Positions 32,653 to 40,115 of a stretch of DNA of 64,000 nucleotides are shown here, piece by piece (positions within the stretch are counted from its first letter, which is position 1; each line of letters starts with the position of its first letter). The stretch lies in assembly GCF_019753045.1 (NCBI RefSeq), contig NZ_JAIELN010000009.1, positions 62,001 through 126,000 of the forward strand. The letters run 5' to 3'. The stretch comes from Hyphomicrobium sp. GTDB lineage: Bacteria > Pseudomonadota > Alphaproteobacteria > Rhizobiales > Hyphomicrobiaceae. The translations under genes and the position numbers were made by a program. The notes under the pieces were generated by a model. It was not told the origin of the DNA, did not search any database, and saw only the letters and a list, made by a program, of their open reading frames with translations.

Positions 32653-33522
32653 TCAATGATCCGCATCATTGAGCCTCCAATTGTAGAAGAAGCCATCAAT
32701 GCTCTCGAAGTGGCTGAGCTGCTTTGAAAGCGGATCAGACGCATAGGAGCGGAGATGCGTTATGACGGCCTTGTCGGCACCTCCAAAATCCTCTTTGAAC
32801 CACCTGTAGATCTCCGAAACTCGCAGTGCCTTCTCTGATGCATCGACGCCGTTCGGGTCATTGATGAAGTCGCGCGCGGCACCATCAAGCTGTTTCTCGA
32901 GCTTGGCACCGGTGAATGCTTCCGTCTGAAGATTCGGGCAGCCTATGGAGGCACAGTTCAGCGCGTAGTGGACGCGCGGATCGTGGAAAACCGGCCGTAG
33001 AATGCCGTGCTCAATGTCATCGAGGCTTAGTTCAACCCCCCGAAGCTTCGTAACCTTTTTTTTCCACGGGCCGCCGGTGAAGGTCGCCACCAATCCGCCG
33101 CCGAGCGAAATATCTTTGATGGATGCGACCGGATAATGATCAAGAATGATGTCGATCGTTTTGGCATTATAAAGATTGGCGAGAAGGGCAAACTGCTCCG
33201 GCCGGTCAAGTGTTGCGGGATCCACGCTCTCCAGCTGAGAGATGTAATGTTTCAAGCGCTGGCGATCTTCTGGTAGGACAGACTTGTAGTCGAAGCTGGT
33301 CGTGCCTCCGTGTCGCTTGACGTATTTGCCGAGAATGCCATCCCAAGTAGAGTGGTCGATCACTACCTGCGAACCGTTCGCTGCGCTGGCAAAGAGGTCG
33401 GCAGGGACGTCAGCCCGAGCCTGATGGCTCGCAAAAAGAAACGCGATACAAAGCAAGCTTCGGCGCAGGAGCGGCGCGAAAAAAGCGCCGATCCGACGCA
33501 TGGTCTGGCTTGTTGTAAACAT
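32653..33522 (-). CDS. DUF547 secreted protein
   Basis: A 289-aa exported protein with a signal peptide (hydrophobic core Leu-Leu-Cys-Ile-Ala-Phe-Leu-Phe-Ala, cleavage near Ala-Arg-Ala). The DUF547 core is clear: Ala-Leu-Leu-Ala-Asn-Leu-Tyr-Asn-Ala, Ser-Leu-Asp-Asp-Ile-Glu-His-Gly-Ile-Leu-Arg, Asp-Pro-Arg-Val-His-Tyr-Ala-Leu-Asn-Cys-Ala-Ser-Ile-Gly-Cys-Pro. The Cys, His and Glu in these motifs suggest a thiol-hydrolase-like or metal site, but no activity is established to my knowledge. GGGGAG precedes the start. Operon with the radical SAM gene upstream and the GT87-like gene downstream. Confidence 0.85.
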   Translation of the reverse strand: MFTTSQTMRRIGAFFAPLLRRSLLCIAFLFASHQARADVPADLFASAANGSQVVIDHSTWDGILGKYVKRHGGTTSFDYKSVLPEDRQRLKHYISQLESVDPATLDRPEQFALLANLYNAKTIDIILDHYPVASIKDISLGGGLVATFTGGPWKKKVTKLRGVELSLDDIEHGILRPVFHDPRVHYALNCASIGCPNLQTEAFTGAKLEKQLDGAARDFINDPNGVDASEKALRVSEIYRWFKEDFGGADKAVITHLRSYASDPLSKQLSHFESIDGFFYNWRLNDADH

Positions 33523-33607
33523 GAGCCCCCGCTCCCCAATGTTTGGGTCTTTGCTAATTGTTATGAGGCGAACGGTGCCTCGGATCGGTTGCCCGGTGTT
33601 GTGAACG

Positions 33608-34579
33608 TCATCCGTCGACCCGGCACGACGCCTTTCCGAGGACGCAGAAACGAGAGCAATGGCGATGATTGAGGCTCACTGTCGACCGGGCCTCCTCGAG
33701 CGTGCCGCCCAGTTCGAAGTCCTTCGCATAGGGAATCAATGTACACGCGACGACAGCCGCGCTTACTTCGCCCTTGCGTTTGAGGACCATTCGCGATGAG
33801 GCACACATCACTTGGCGGGGACTAAGGTTCAGCTTCTTCCAACATCCCTCGCTGACCTCGGGCGTATTGTCGTCATCCAGCATCTCGGGGAAGAGGATGA
33901 GACGCGCACTGTCGGTTGCATCGATGTCGAGGCCAACGTTGGAGAAAAGCTGCTGATAGCCACGGCGCATCTCCCCCTCGTCGATATTCCAGAGAAGCCT
34001 GCCCGCTATCGATACGTCAAAGCCGTGCTTTGCGAGCCAGGCCAAACCCTCCAAGGCAGCCCCCCAAGTCCGAGCGCCACGAATTTCCTCATGACCTTCC
34101 TGCTCGTAATGGTCGAGCGAAACACGCAACGATAATCGACCGGGAAAGCGGGTTTGCAAATCCTGCAATGGCCCGCGATGCCTCTGCATCGGGCGCATTG
34201 CGTTTGTCAGCACGAGTACTGAAAAACCTTGGGACAGGCTATCATCGAGCATGCCGATGATGTCGGGGTTCATGAAGGGCTCGCCTCCCGTGAAGCCGAT
34301 CATGCTTGGCTTTTTTGGGATCTGACACGCTTCATCAAGAAACCGGCCGACCTCCGTTCGCGTGAGATAAGCGAGCTGGTCGTTCTTGGGAGAAGAGTCG
34401 ATATAGCAGTTTTGGCACGCGATGTTGCAGAGCGTGCCAGTGTTGAACCACACCGTTTGGTAGCCCTGAAACGGAACCTGCGCCCTAGGTTCTCCGGAGA
34501 TGGTGACGTGGGGATCTGAGAACTTGCGCGGAGCCGCAGTCGGCGCAGTCTCAGTCGATTCAAATACAGCGATCGTCAT
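33608..34579 (-). CDS. Radical SAM protein with C-terminal Cys cluster
   Basis: A [4Fe-4S]/SAM enzyme with the motif Cys-Asn-Ile-Ala-Cys-Gln-Asn-Cys (CX3CX2C) near residue 50 and the SAM-binding Phe-Thr-Gly-Gly-Glu-Pro-Phe. The C-terminus has Cys-Ser-Arg-Phe-Cys plus further Cys, as in SPASM/twitch-type auxiliary cluster domains. It lacks the Cys-x-His-Cys-His-Val text I associate with the arsenosugar enzyme ArsS, yet sits in a locus with ArsM and the two arsenosugar-associated transferases. The start at ATG 34579 (Met-Thr-Ile-Ala-Val) is preferred; the frame is open to 34651. First gene of the minus-strand operon, divergent from the plus-strand genes. Confidence 0.85.
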   Translation of the reverse strand: MTIAVFESTETAPTAAPRKFSDPHVTISGEPRAQVPFQGYQTVWFNTGTLCNIACQNCYIDSSPKNDQLAYLTRTEVGRFLDEACQIPKKPSMIGFTGGEPFMNPDIIGMLDDSLSQGFSVLVLTNAMRPMQRHRGPLQDLQTRFPGRLSLRVSLDHYEQEGHEEIRGARTWGAALEGLAWLAKHGFDVSIAGRLLWNIDEGEMRRGYQQLFSNVGLDIDATDSARLILFPEMLDDDNTPEVSEGCWKKLNLSPRQVMCASSRMVLKRKGEVSAAVVACTLIPYAKDFELGGTLEEARSTVSLNHRHCSRFCVLGKASCRVDG

Positions 34580-34982
34580 CACATCTCGCAGCGGGAGGTG
34601 ACGGATGTTTGGAACCCCAGCCAGTCGCTGTGAGTCCCGTCGCCGCTCCATGCGAACTCCGCCCCGGGCTCATCGTTTAAAGAGCGAGCTTCAGCAATCC
34701 AACGAAGAAAACAAAATATGCTTAGGCCTAGAGGTGATATCGCGGAGTTCTGGGCGGCTGATGCGGCATTCCGCTTTAGTCAGCAAAATGGATGACTTTG
34801 TAGTCGAAGGTTTGCGCGGCTCAATTTCTCGGTCGTATTCCGGCGCGCCGCTCCCATATTTCCGCCGCATTATTCCAAATTGAACAATACTCAGCAGATA
34901 AGATTATTTCCCCTGTTGGCGCTGTCCATATAGCGAACTGATGTCGAGTTGTGGCGACGCCATGACCAAAATGGGGAAATAA
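34580..34982. other. Divergent promoter region of the putative arsenosugar locus
   Basis: About 400 nt between the radical SAM gene and the plus-strand operon, more AT-rich than its neighbours. I see no copy of the ArsR operator found at 45.0 kb and no clear palindrome. Both operon promoters must lie here. Confidence 0.4.
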
Positions 34983-35219
34983 ATGCGAATTGGTATTGTA
35001 GGGATAGCAGTGTGCGTTCTCGCCGGGCTTGTGGCGACGAATGCCGCAAACGCGTCCGGCAGCTATGGCGGCGCCAGCGGATTCACTCCGCCGAAGATAA
35101 AAAAAGAATCAAAACCCGCGGAAGCTTCCGAACCGAAGAAAGGTTCGGAGCCGAAGAAAGAGAAGAAGAAGAAGTCCAGCGGGCTCAGCGCGCCCGGGGA
35201 CTATAGCCGGAATTCGTAG
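34983..35219 (+). CDS. Small exported Lys-rich protein
   Basis: A 78-aa protein: signal peptide (Ile-Gly-Ile-Val-Gly-Ile-Ala-Val-Cys-Val-Leu-Ala, cleavage near Ala-Asn-Ala), a Gly/Ser stretch, then a Lys/Glu/Pro-rich low-complexity tail with repeated Glu-Pro-Lys-Lys units and a Ser/Gly end. GGGGAAA lies 7 nt before the ATG. Not recognised. It opens the plus-strand side of the locus, 65 nt before the outer-membrane protein gene. Confidence 0.6.
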   Translation: MRIGIVGIAVCVLAGLVATNAANASGSYGGASGFTPPKIKKESKPAEASEPKKGSEPKKEKKKKSSGLSAPGDYSRNS

Positions 35220-35284
35220 AGAACTCGGAATGCCCGTCCGTGGGGGAGGGCGTCTACAAAGTCGAGTATTGGGGGTTGCATAAA

Positions 35285-36334
35285 ATGAAGACTATAGTTC
35301 GAGCCGCACGCCATTCAAGGCTGCGGCTAGCGCGAGCTGTGGCGTGCTCTACAGCTGTGATGGCGATCATCGGAACATCCCAGGCCATGGCGCAGCAGTC
35401 TGCCTATGTGCCCAACAAAGGGGAACTCCAAACGTCGTTTGGAACGGTCTACCAAGACTATAATAGCGCATGGCAAGGGAAGACCTTCGGGGAGTATCCG
35501 CGGACGACTACGATCCAGGAATACCTGGTGTCCATCTCCTACGGCATTACCGATGACCTATCGCTGGATGCCAGCACTGGCTACGGAACACTCACCGGTG
35601 GTCTTTCGAGAGCCTCCCGTCCTAATCCGAACGGCTGCTGGAACCAACCGCTCAACACATTTGCTGGACGGCAGTGCCAGGATCCTATCCCGCAAGGAAG
35701 CCGGGACGGTCGCCTCGATTCAACCGTAGGCCTCCGCTACCGCGCGATCAGAGAGGACTCTGAGCGGTGGAATAGCTTGCCCTCAATTGCGATTTACGGC
35801 GCTGCGATCATAAAAGGCGACTACGAGCCGACGCCACAGGCGCTCGGTAACGGTGCAAACGGATTCAAAACCGGGGTGGCCCTCGGGCGGTACTGGCAGG
35901 AGATCAGTTTCGGCGTCAACGCCGGCCTTGAGTACCAGTATCTGAAAGGCCCACAAGATGTTGTGCCTAACAATTTGAATGGAAGTGTCGGCATTTACAA
36001 ATTCTTGGGACAATACTTCGTTTCGAGTGGCTATCAGTTTCAGCACAGCCAGAGCGGCTGGGATACGGGCAAAGGACCGTTTCCCGCCAACCCAGACAAC
36101 CTGCCAGCTGACTTGGTCGGGCCGCCGGACAGCCGCGACTACAATCGCATGCTGAACGCGGTGGGCCGGAAGGAAAATTGGCAGAGCTGGCAGTTAGGCG
36201 CAGGCTATGTGACGGAAGGCGGCACAGTGATTTTTGCCTCCTACACCGACGTGTTCGATGGCCGGAATACGGCCGATCGCTCGACATGGCAGCTTAATGT
36301 GACGGTTCCGAACCAACTTTTCCATCGGAACTGA
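35285..36334 (+). CDS. Outer-membrane beta-barrel protein (transporter-like)
   Basis: A 349-aa exported protein with a signal peptide ending at Ala-Met-Ala and a mature body of alternating hydrophobic/polar strands rich in Tyr, Gly and aromatic strand ends (Leu-Val-Ser-Ile-Ser-Tyr-Gly-Ile-Thr-Asp-Asp-Leu-Ser-Leu). This is the pattern of the meta-pathway/transporter-type outer-membrane channels. The last strand ends in Leu-Phe-His-Arg-Asn rather than a terminal Phe. ATG 35285 is preferred because the signal peptide starts there; the frame is open to 35240. It could let a glycosylated or methylated product leave the cell, but that is inference from position only. Confidence 0.65.
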   Translation: MKTIVRAARHSRLRLARAVACSTAVMAIIGTSQAMAQQSAYVPNKGELQTSFGTVYQDYNSAWQGKTFGEYPRTTTIQEYLVSISYGITDDLSLDASTGYGTLTGGLSRASRPNPNGCWNQPLNTFAGRQCQDPIPQGSRDGRLDSTVGLRYRAIREDSERWNSLPSIAIYGAAIIKGDYEPTPQALGNGANGFKTGVALGRYWQEISFGVNAGLEYQYLKGPQDVVPNNLNGSVGIYKFLGQYFVSSGYQFQHSQSGWDTGKGPFPANPDNLPADLVGPPDSRDYNRMLNAVGRKENWQSWQLGAGYVTEGGTVIFASYTDVFDGRNTADRSTWQLNVTVPNQLFHRN

Positions 36335-36360
36335 CAGCTGGACCCGACAGCGGATGGTAT

Positions 36361-36411
36361 CCGGCTTCGTTGAAGCAGTGACTTTCTGATCTCTGCACTC
36401 GACGAAGCCGG
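36361..36411. other. Inverted repeat between OMP and GT2 genes
   Basis: CCGGCTTCGT and its exact complement (10 bp) lie 31 nt apart, with an inner GCAG/CTGC helix. No T run follows. It could be a processing or partial termination hairpin inside the operon. Confidence 0.5.
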
Positions 36412-36450
36412 GCACTAAATCAGCTGATCAAAAAATTAGGATCATTCCCG

Positions 36451-37200
36451 ATGAACCCGCAAGGATTGAGCGTCGAGGATATCTTCGTATTGATCCCCGC
36501 GCTCAATGAAGCCGAGTCGATTGCCTCCGTGATAGGTCGTCTGCGGGCTTTGGGATGCTACCATATCCGAGTGGTCAACAACGGTTCGACGGATGATACG
36601 GCTGCAATCGCGCGTGGTGCAGGCGCTGTCGTCATCGATGAGCCGGTTGCCGGCTATGGCATGGCGTGTTGGCGTGGATTGCAAGATCTCCCGGAGCACG
36701 CCCGGTGGGTTCTGTTCTGCGATGCCGATGGCTGCGATGAGCTCGAGGCTCTCCCACGCTTCATCGCGGCCGCGAGAGAGGGTGCGGACCTCGTCCTCGC
36801 AGATCGTCTGAGCTTGTCCAATTCAGCGGAGAAACTGACGTTACCACAACGTTTCGGAAATCGCTTGGCTGTGGTTCTTATCCGGCTGGTCTGGGGAGCA
36901 AGGTTTAATGATCTTGGTCCGATGCGCCTCGTCAATCGGCTATTGCTTGATGAGATTGACATGAAGGATCGCGGGTTCGGCTGGACTGTCGAAATGCAAA
37001 TTCGAGCGGCTCAGCTCTTTGCCCGCTTTACGGAAATACCCGTCACCTATCAATCGCGGCGGCACGGACGTTCCAAAATATCCGGAACTGTACGAGGCGT
37101 GATCATGGCTGGGACGACAATTCTCTCAACGATCGCGTACCACGCGCTTTGGCCGCGCGGTGCGGATCTTAAAATCGCTTCTCTCAGGAGAACTCTGTAG
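36451..37200 (+). CDS. GT2 glycosyltransferase, polyprenyl-phosphate sugar synthase-like
   Basis: A 249-aa GT-A enzyme with Leu-Ile-Pro-Ala-Leu-Asn-Glu-Ala-Glu, Val-Val-Asn-Asn-Gly-Ser-Thr-Asp-Asp-Thr and the metal-binding Phe-Cys-Asp-Ala-Asp-Gly, like dolichol- or undecaprenyl-phosphate mannosyl/glucosyl transferases. Later text (Arg-Phe-Gly-Asn-Arg-Leu, Asp-Leu-Gly-Pro-Met-Arg) also fits that group. It has one weak C-terminal hydrophobic stretch and no multi-helix anchor. AGGA precedes the ATG. Its stop overlaps the rhodanese start by 1 nt (TAGTG), so they are coupled. It could make the lipid-linked donor for the GT87-like protein in the divergent operon. Confidence 0.8.
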   Translation: MNPQGLSVEDIFVLIPALNEAESIASVIGRLRALGCYHIRVVNNGSTDDTAAIARGAGAVVIDEPVAGYGMACWRGLQDLPEHARWVLFCDADGCDELEALPRFIAAAREGADLVLADRLSLSNSAEKLTLPQRFGNRLAVVLIRLVWGARFNDLGPMRLVNRLLLDEIDMKDRGFGWTVEMQIRAAQLFARFTEIPVTYQSRRHGRSKISGTVRGVIMAGTTILSTIAYHALWPRGADLKIASLRRTL

Positions 37201-37733
37201 TGGCTCGGACACCTATCATTATCGCCGCTCTTGCGATCGCCGCTGCTGCGTCGGCGTACGTCTTCGGATTTGGGTCGCATGCGAACGAAATGCTCGACCT
37301 GAACGAGATGATCGAAACTGTTCATCGCAAATTCCCCGACATCAAACACGTGGACACGGGGGCTGTAGAGCAGCTTCTGAAGAGTAACGATGCCGTTCAG
37401 GTCATCGACGTCCGCGAACCAGAGGAGTTCAAGGTGAGTCATCTTCCAGGTGCCATCAATGTTCCTCCAGGATCATCGGACGATGACATCCTCGCGAAAA
37501 TCAAGCCGGACCATCCCACGGTAGTCTATTGCTCGGTGGGATGGCGCTCGTCCGAAATGGCCGAGCGCCTGCAGGCGGCAGGACGCACGAACGTCGTCAA
37601 CTACGCCGGATCGATTTTTGCCTGGGCGAATGCAGACCAACCCTTGGAGTCGAGCGGGGGCGCCACCAAAGCCGTTCACCCCTACGACAAATATTGGGGC
37701 CGCTATCTAAAACCCGAGCACCGGGCCTTCTAA
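37200..37733 (+). CDS. Membrane-anchored or secreted rhodanese-like protein
   Basis: A 177-aa single-domain rhodanese preceded by an N-terminal hydrophobic segment (about residues 6-24, Ala/Ile-rich), so it is exported or anchored in the membrane. Rhodanese signatures: Val-Ile-Asp-Val-Arg-Glu-Pro-Glu-Glu-Phe, His-Leu-Pro-Gly-Ala-Ile-Asn-Val-Pro, and the active loop Tyr-Cys-Ser-Val-Gly-Trp-Arg-Ser with the persulfide Cys. The GTG start overlaps the GT2 stop. The arsM gene follows 50 nt later. A sulfurtransferase beside ArsM could supply sulfur for thioarsenical formation or handle thiols; this is inference. Confidence 0.85.
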   Translation: MARTPIIIAALAIAAAASAYVFGFGSHANEMLDLNEMIETVHRKFPDIKHVDTGAVEQLLKSNDAVQVIDVREPEEFKVSHLPGAINVPPGSSDDDILAKIKPDHPTVVYCSVGWRSSEMAERLQAAGRTNVVNYAGSIFAWANADQPLESSGGATKAVHPYDKYWGRYLKPEHRAF

Positions 37734-37783
37734 GCACTGGGTCGCAGCCCGAAACCTCACCCATCTTATTCTGGAGACACCAA

Positions 37784-38836
37784 ATGCACATCGACCTCGT
37801 GAAGGAGTATTACGGGAAGATCCTGAAAACTTCGGGCGATCTGAAGACGAAGGCTTGCTGTACACCGGACTCGATGCCGGAGCGCGTCAAGGAGCTCTTG
37901 AAGAACGTCCACGAAGAGGTCATTGCGAAATACTACGGCTGTGGTTTGGTCGTGCCCGAACTTCTCGAAGGAAAACGCGTGCTCGATCTCGGCTGCGGGT
38001 CGGGCCGAGACGTCTATGCATTGGCACAGCTCGTCGGCCCGAAGGGCGAAGTCGTTGGCGTCGATATGACACCCGAACAGCTGTTCACGGCACGCCAGCA
38101 TATCGATTGGCACATGCAAAAGTTCGGGCATGAAAAGACCAACGTCCGATTCCTGCAAGGATTCATCGAGGCGCTTCCCAGTCTGGGGCTGGAGCCTGAG
38201 AGCTTTGACGTCATCGTCTCCAACTGCGTTGTGAATCTTTCCATCGACAAGCCGGCAGTTCTCAAAGGCGTATTCGATCTCTTGAAGCCGGGTGGTGAAT
38301 TCTATTTTGCCGACGTCTACGCCGATCGCCGGTTGCCGTCAGAGGTGCGGGATGATCCCGTCGTCTATGGAGAATGCCTCGGCGGCGCTTTGTATTGGGG
38401 TGATTTCCAGGCGCTCGCGAAGGGAGCTGGTTTCGGCGATCCCCGCCTCGCGACGAGTCGCAAAATCGAAATTGACGATCCTTACGTCCAGAAGAAGGTC
38501 GGCTCCGCGCAATTTTTCTCGGCGACCTATCGTCTTTTCAAAATCGCCGGCCTGGAGCCGGTCTGCGAGGATTACGGTCAAGTCGTCGTCTACAACGGCG
38601 GGGTGCCCGACGCAGAACATGCCCTCACGCTGGACGGACACCATGTGATCGAGAAAGGCCGGTTCTTCCCGGTCTGCGGCAACACTTGGAACATTCTACA
38701 GCAAAGCAGGTTCGAGCCTTACTTCTCGTTCCATGGAAATTTCTCGACGCACTTCGGCGTGTTTGCTGGGTGCGGCACGACAATTCCGTTTGAGAGCGCG
38801 GGTGCATCAGGCGCAAGCGCCGGCGGTTGCTGTTGA
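37784..38836 (+). CDS. arsM: Arsenite S-adenosylmethionine methyltransferase ArsM
   Basis: Methylates trivalent arsenic stepwise with SAM. The SAM site Val-Leu-Asp-Leu-Gly-Cys-Gly-Ser-Gly is at residues 66-74. The four Cys positions conserved in ArsM are present: Cys25/26, Cys53, Cys148 and Cys198; the spacings 25-53 (28) and 148-198 (50) equal those of the well-studied algal enzyme (44-72, 174-224). After the catalytic part comes an extra domain (about residues 260-330), and the C-terminus is Ser/Gly-rich and ends Gly-Cys-Cys. ATG 37784 has TGGAGA upstream and beats the open frame before it. It is in the middle of the plus-strand operon. Confidence 0.93.
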   Translation: MHIDLVKEYYGKILKTSGDLKTKACCTPDSMPERVKELLKNVHEEVIAKYYGCGLVVPELLEGKRVLDLGCGSGRDVYALAQLVGPKGEVVGVDMTPEQLFTARQHIDWHMQKFGHEKTNVRFLQGFIEALPSLGLEPESFDVIVSNCVVNLSIDKPAVLKGVFDLLKPGGEFYFADVYADRRLPSEVRDDPVVYGECLGGALYWGDFQALAKGAGFGDPRLATSRKIEIDDPYVQKKVGSAQFFSATYRLFKIAGLEPVCEDYGQVVVYNGGVPDAEHALTLDGHHVIEKGRFFPVCGNTWNILQQSRFEPYFSFHGNFSTHFGVFAGCGTTIPFESAGASGASAGGCC

Positions 38837-38933
38837 GCACGATCGAACAAAGACCCACGGTTGTGATCTCTCAGGTCCGGCAGGAGTTTCATCTCCGCCG
38901 GGCGTCGAACGCCCTACCCTCGAAGAACCAGAC

Positions 38934-40115
38934 ATGAAGAAGCTTTTGCTCATCGGCGCAGGGCACACCAATGCCCAGGTGTTGCGCGCCTGGATCGACG
39001 AACCGCTGCCTGATGTCGAGGTTGTCGTCGTCGCGCCTTCGACGCAGGCACCATATTCCGGAATGGTGCCGGGATGGCTCAGCGGCGTCTACGCGTTCGA
39101 GGAAATCTGCATCGATTTTTTTGCCCTGGCACGGGCGGCCGGCGCCAAGTTCATCGTCGATGAATTGGCTTCGCTCGATCCCGATCGTCGCATTGTCCGC
39201 TTGGCCAGCGGCAAAGAGCTCGGCTACGATATCCTCTGCCTCAACGTCGGATCGACTCTTAATCCACCGGCCGTTTCTGATACCCTCCTGTTGCCTCTGC
39301 GGCCACTTGGGCGACTTCGATCGGCGTGGGAAACTTTGCTGTCCACCATCGAGCGTGACGCGGGAACGGCGCCATTCGTGGTGACAGCAGTGGGAGGCGG
39401 CGCGGCGGGCGTTGAGGCCCTGCTGGCTTGTCTTGCGCGCCTGCGCGCCAAGCAACCGGGACGCGTCATTCGAGGTCAGCTTGTGACCCGTGGCGCATCC
39501 CTTCTGCCTGACCTCGCGGCTGGGGCGGTTGAGGGCGCGCGGCGCGTTCTCGAGCGGGCCGGTGTCACGATCCATCTTGCGACGCAAATCAACGACGAGA
39601 TTGCAGGGTCCAGCGATCTAATACTGTGGGCCACTGGCGCGGAAGCGCATGCTTGGCAGCGCGATTGCGGCCTTGCTGTAAGCGAAAGGGGATTTATCCG
39701 GGTCGATGCGCATTTGCGTTCCATCTCTCATCCCCAAGTGTTTGCCGTCGGTGACTGCGCCGAATGGGCCGAGCCGCTCCCAAAGGCCGGCGTGTATGCC
39801 GTCCGGATGGGACCAGCATTGGTCCAGAACGTAAGAGCTGCGCTAAGTGGTCTAGCCGATGGTCTGGGGCACTTTAGGCCCCAAAGGAATTTTCTTGTCC
39901 TATTGGCCACCGGCGATGGTAACGCGATTGCATCGCGCGGGCGGTGGTCTGCGCACGGCGCCCTCCTCGGTCGGTTGCTTTGGCTTTGGAAGGACCGCAT
40001 CGATCGAAAGTTTCTTGCTCTCTTCAAGATAGCCGTCGCCGGGGATGAAGAGCACCCCATCGATGTCTTCACTAAGATCGAGCCGTCGAGGAGCGTCGAT
40101 GGCAGAGCTCCTTAA
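38934..40115 (+). CDS. FAD-dependent pyridine-nucleotide oxidoreductase (NDH-2/SelD-N-like)
   Basis: A 393-aa flavoprotein beginning with the FAD fingerprint Leu-Leu-Leu-Ile-Gly-Ala-Gly-His-Thr-Asn-Ala. It carries the family element Tyr-Ser-Gly-Met-Val-Pro-Gly, a second nucleotide motif (Val-Gly-Gly-Gly-Ala-Ala-Gly-Val-Glu) and the C-terminal FAD motif Phe-Ala-Val-Gly-Asp-Cys-Ala. This matches the NDH-like module that is fused in front of SelD in many bacteria; here it stands alone. No CXXC redox disulfide is visible, so quinone or another acceptor is likely. It overlaps the next gene by 17 nt. In rSAM/selenodomain-associated clusters such proteins recur; the substrate is unknown. Confidence 0.82.
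   Translation: MKKLLLIGAGHTNAQVLRAWIDEPLPDVEVVVVAPSTQAPYSGMVPGWLSGVYAFEEICIDFFALARAAGAKFIVDELASLDPDRRIVRLASGKELGYDILCLNVGSTLNPPAVSDTLLLPLRPLGRLRSAWETLLSTIERDAGTAPFVVTAVGGGAAGVEALLACLARLRAKQPGRVIRGQLVTRGASLLPDLAAGAVEGARRVLERAGVTIHLATQINDEIAGSSDLILWATGAEAHAWQRDCGLAVSERGFIRVDAHLRSISHPQVFAVGDCAEWAEPLPKAGVYAVRMGPALVQNVRAALSGLADGLGHFRPQRNFLVLLATGDGNAIASRGRWSAHGALLGRLLWLWKDRIDRKFLALFKIAVAGDEEHPIDVFTKIEPSRSVDGRAP

Noticed and set aside
33608-34579. Annotation as ArsS arsenosugar radical SAM enzyme
   Set aside because: The iron-sulfur motif context and C-terminal Cys cluster do not match what I know of ArsS; only the neighbourhood points that way.
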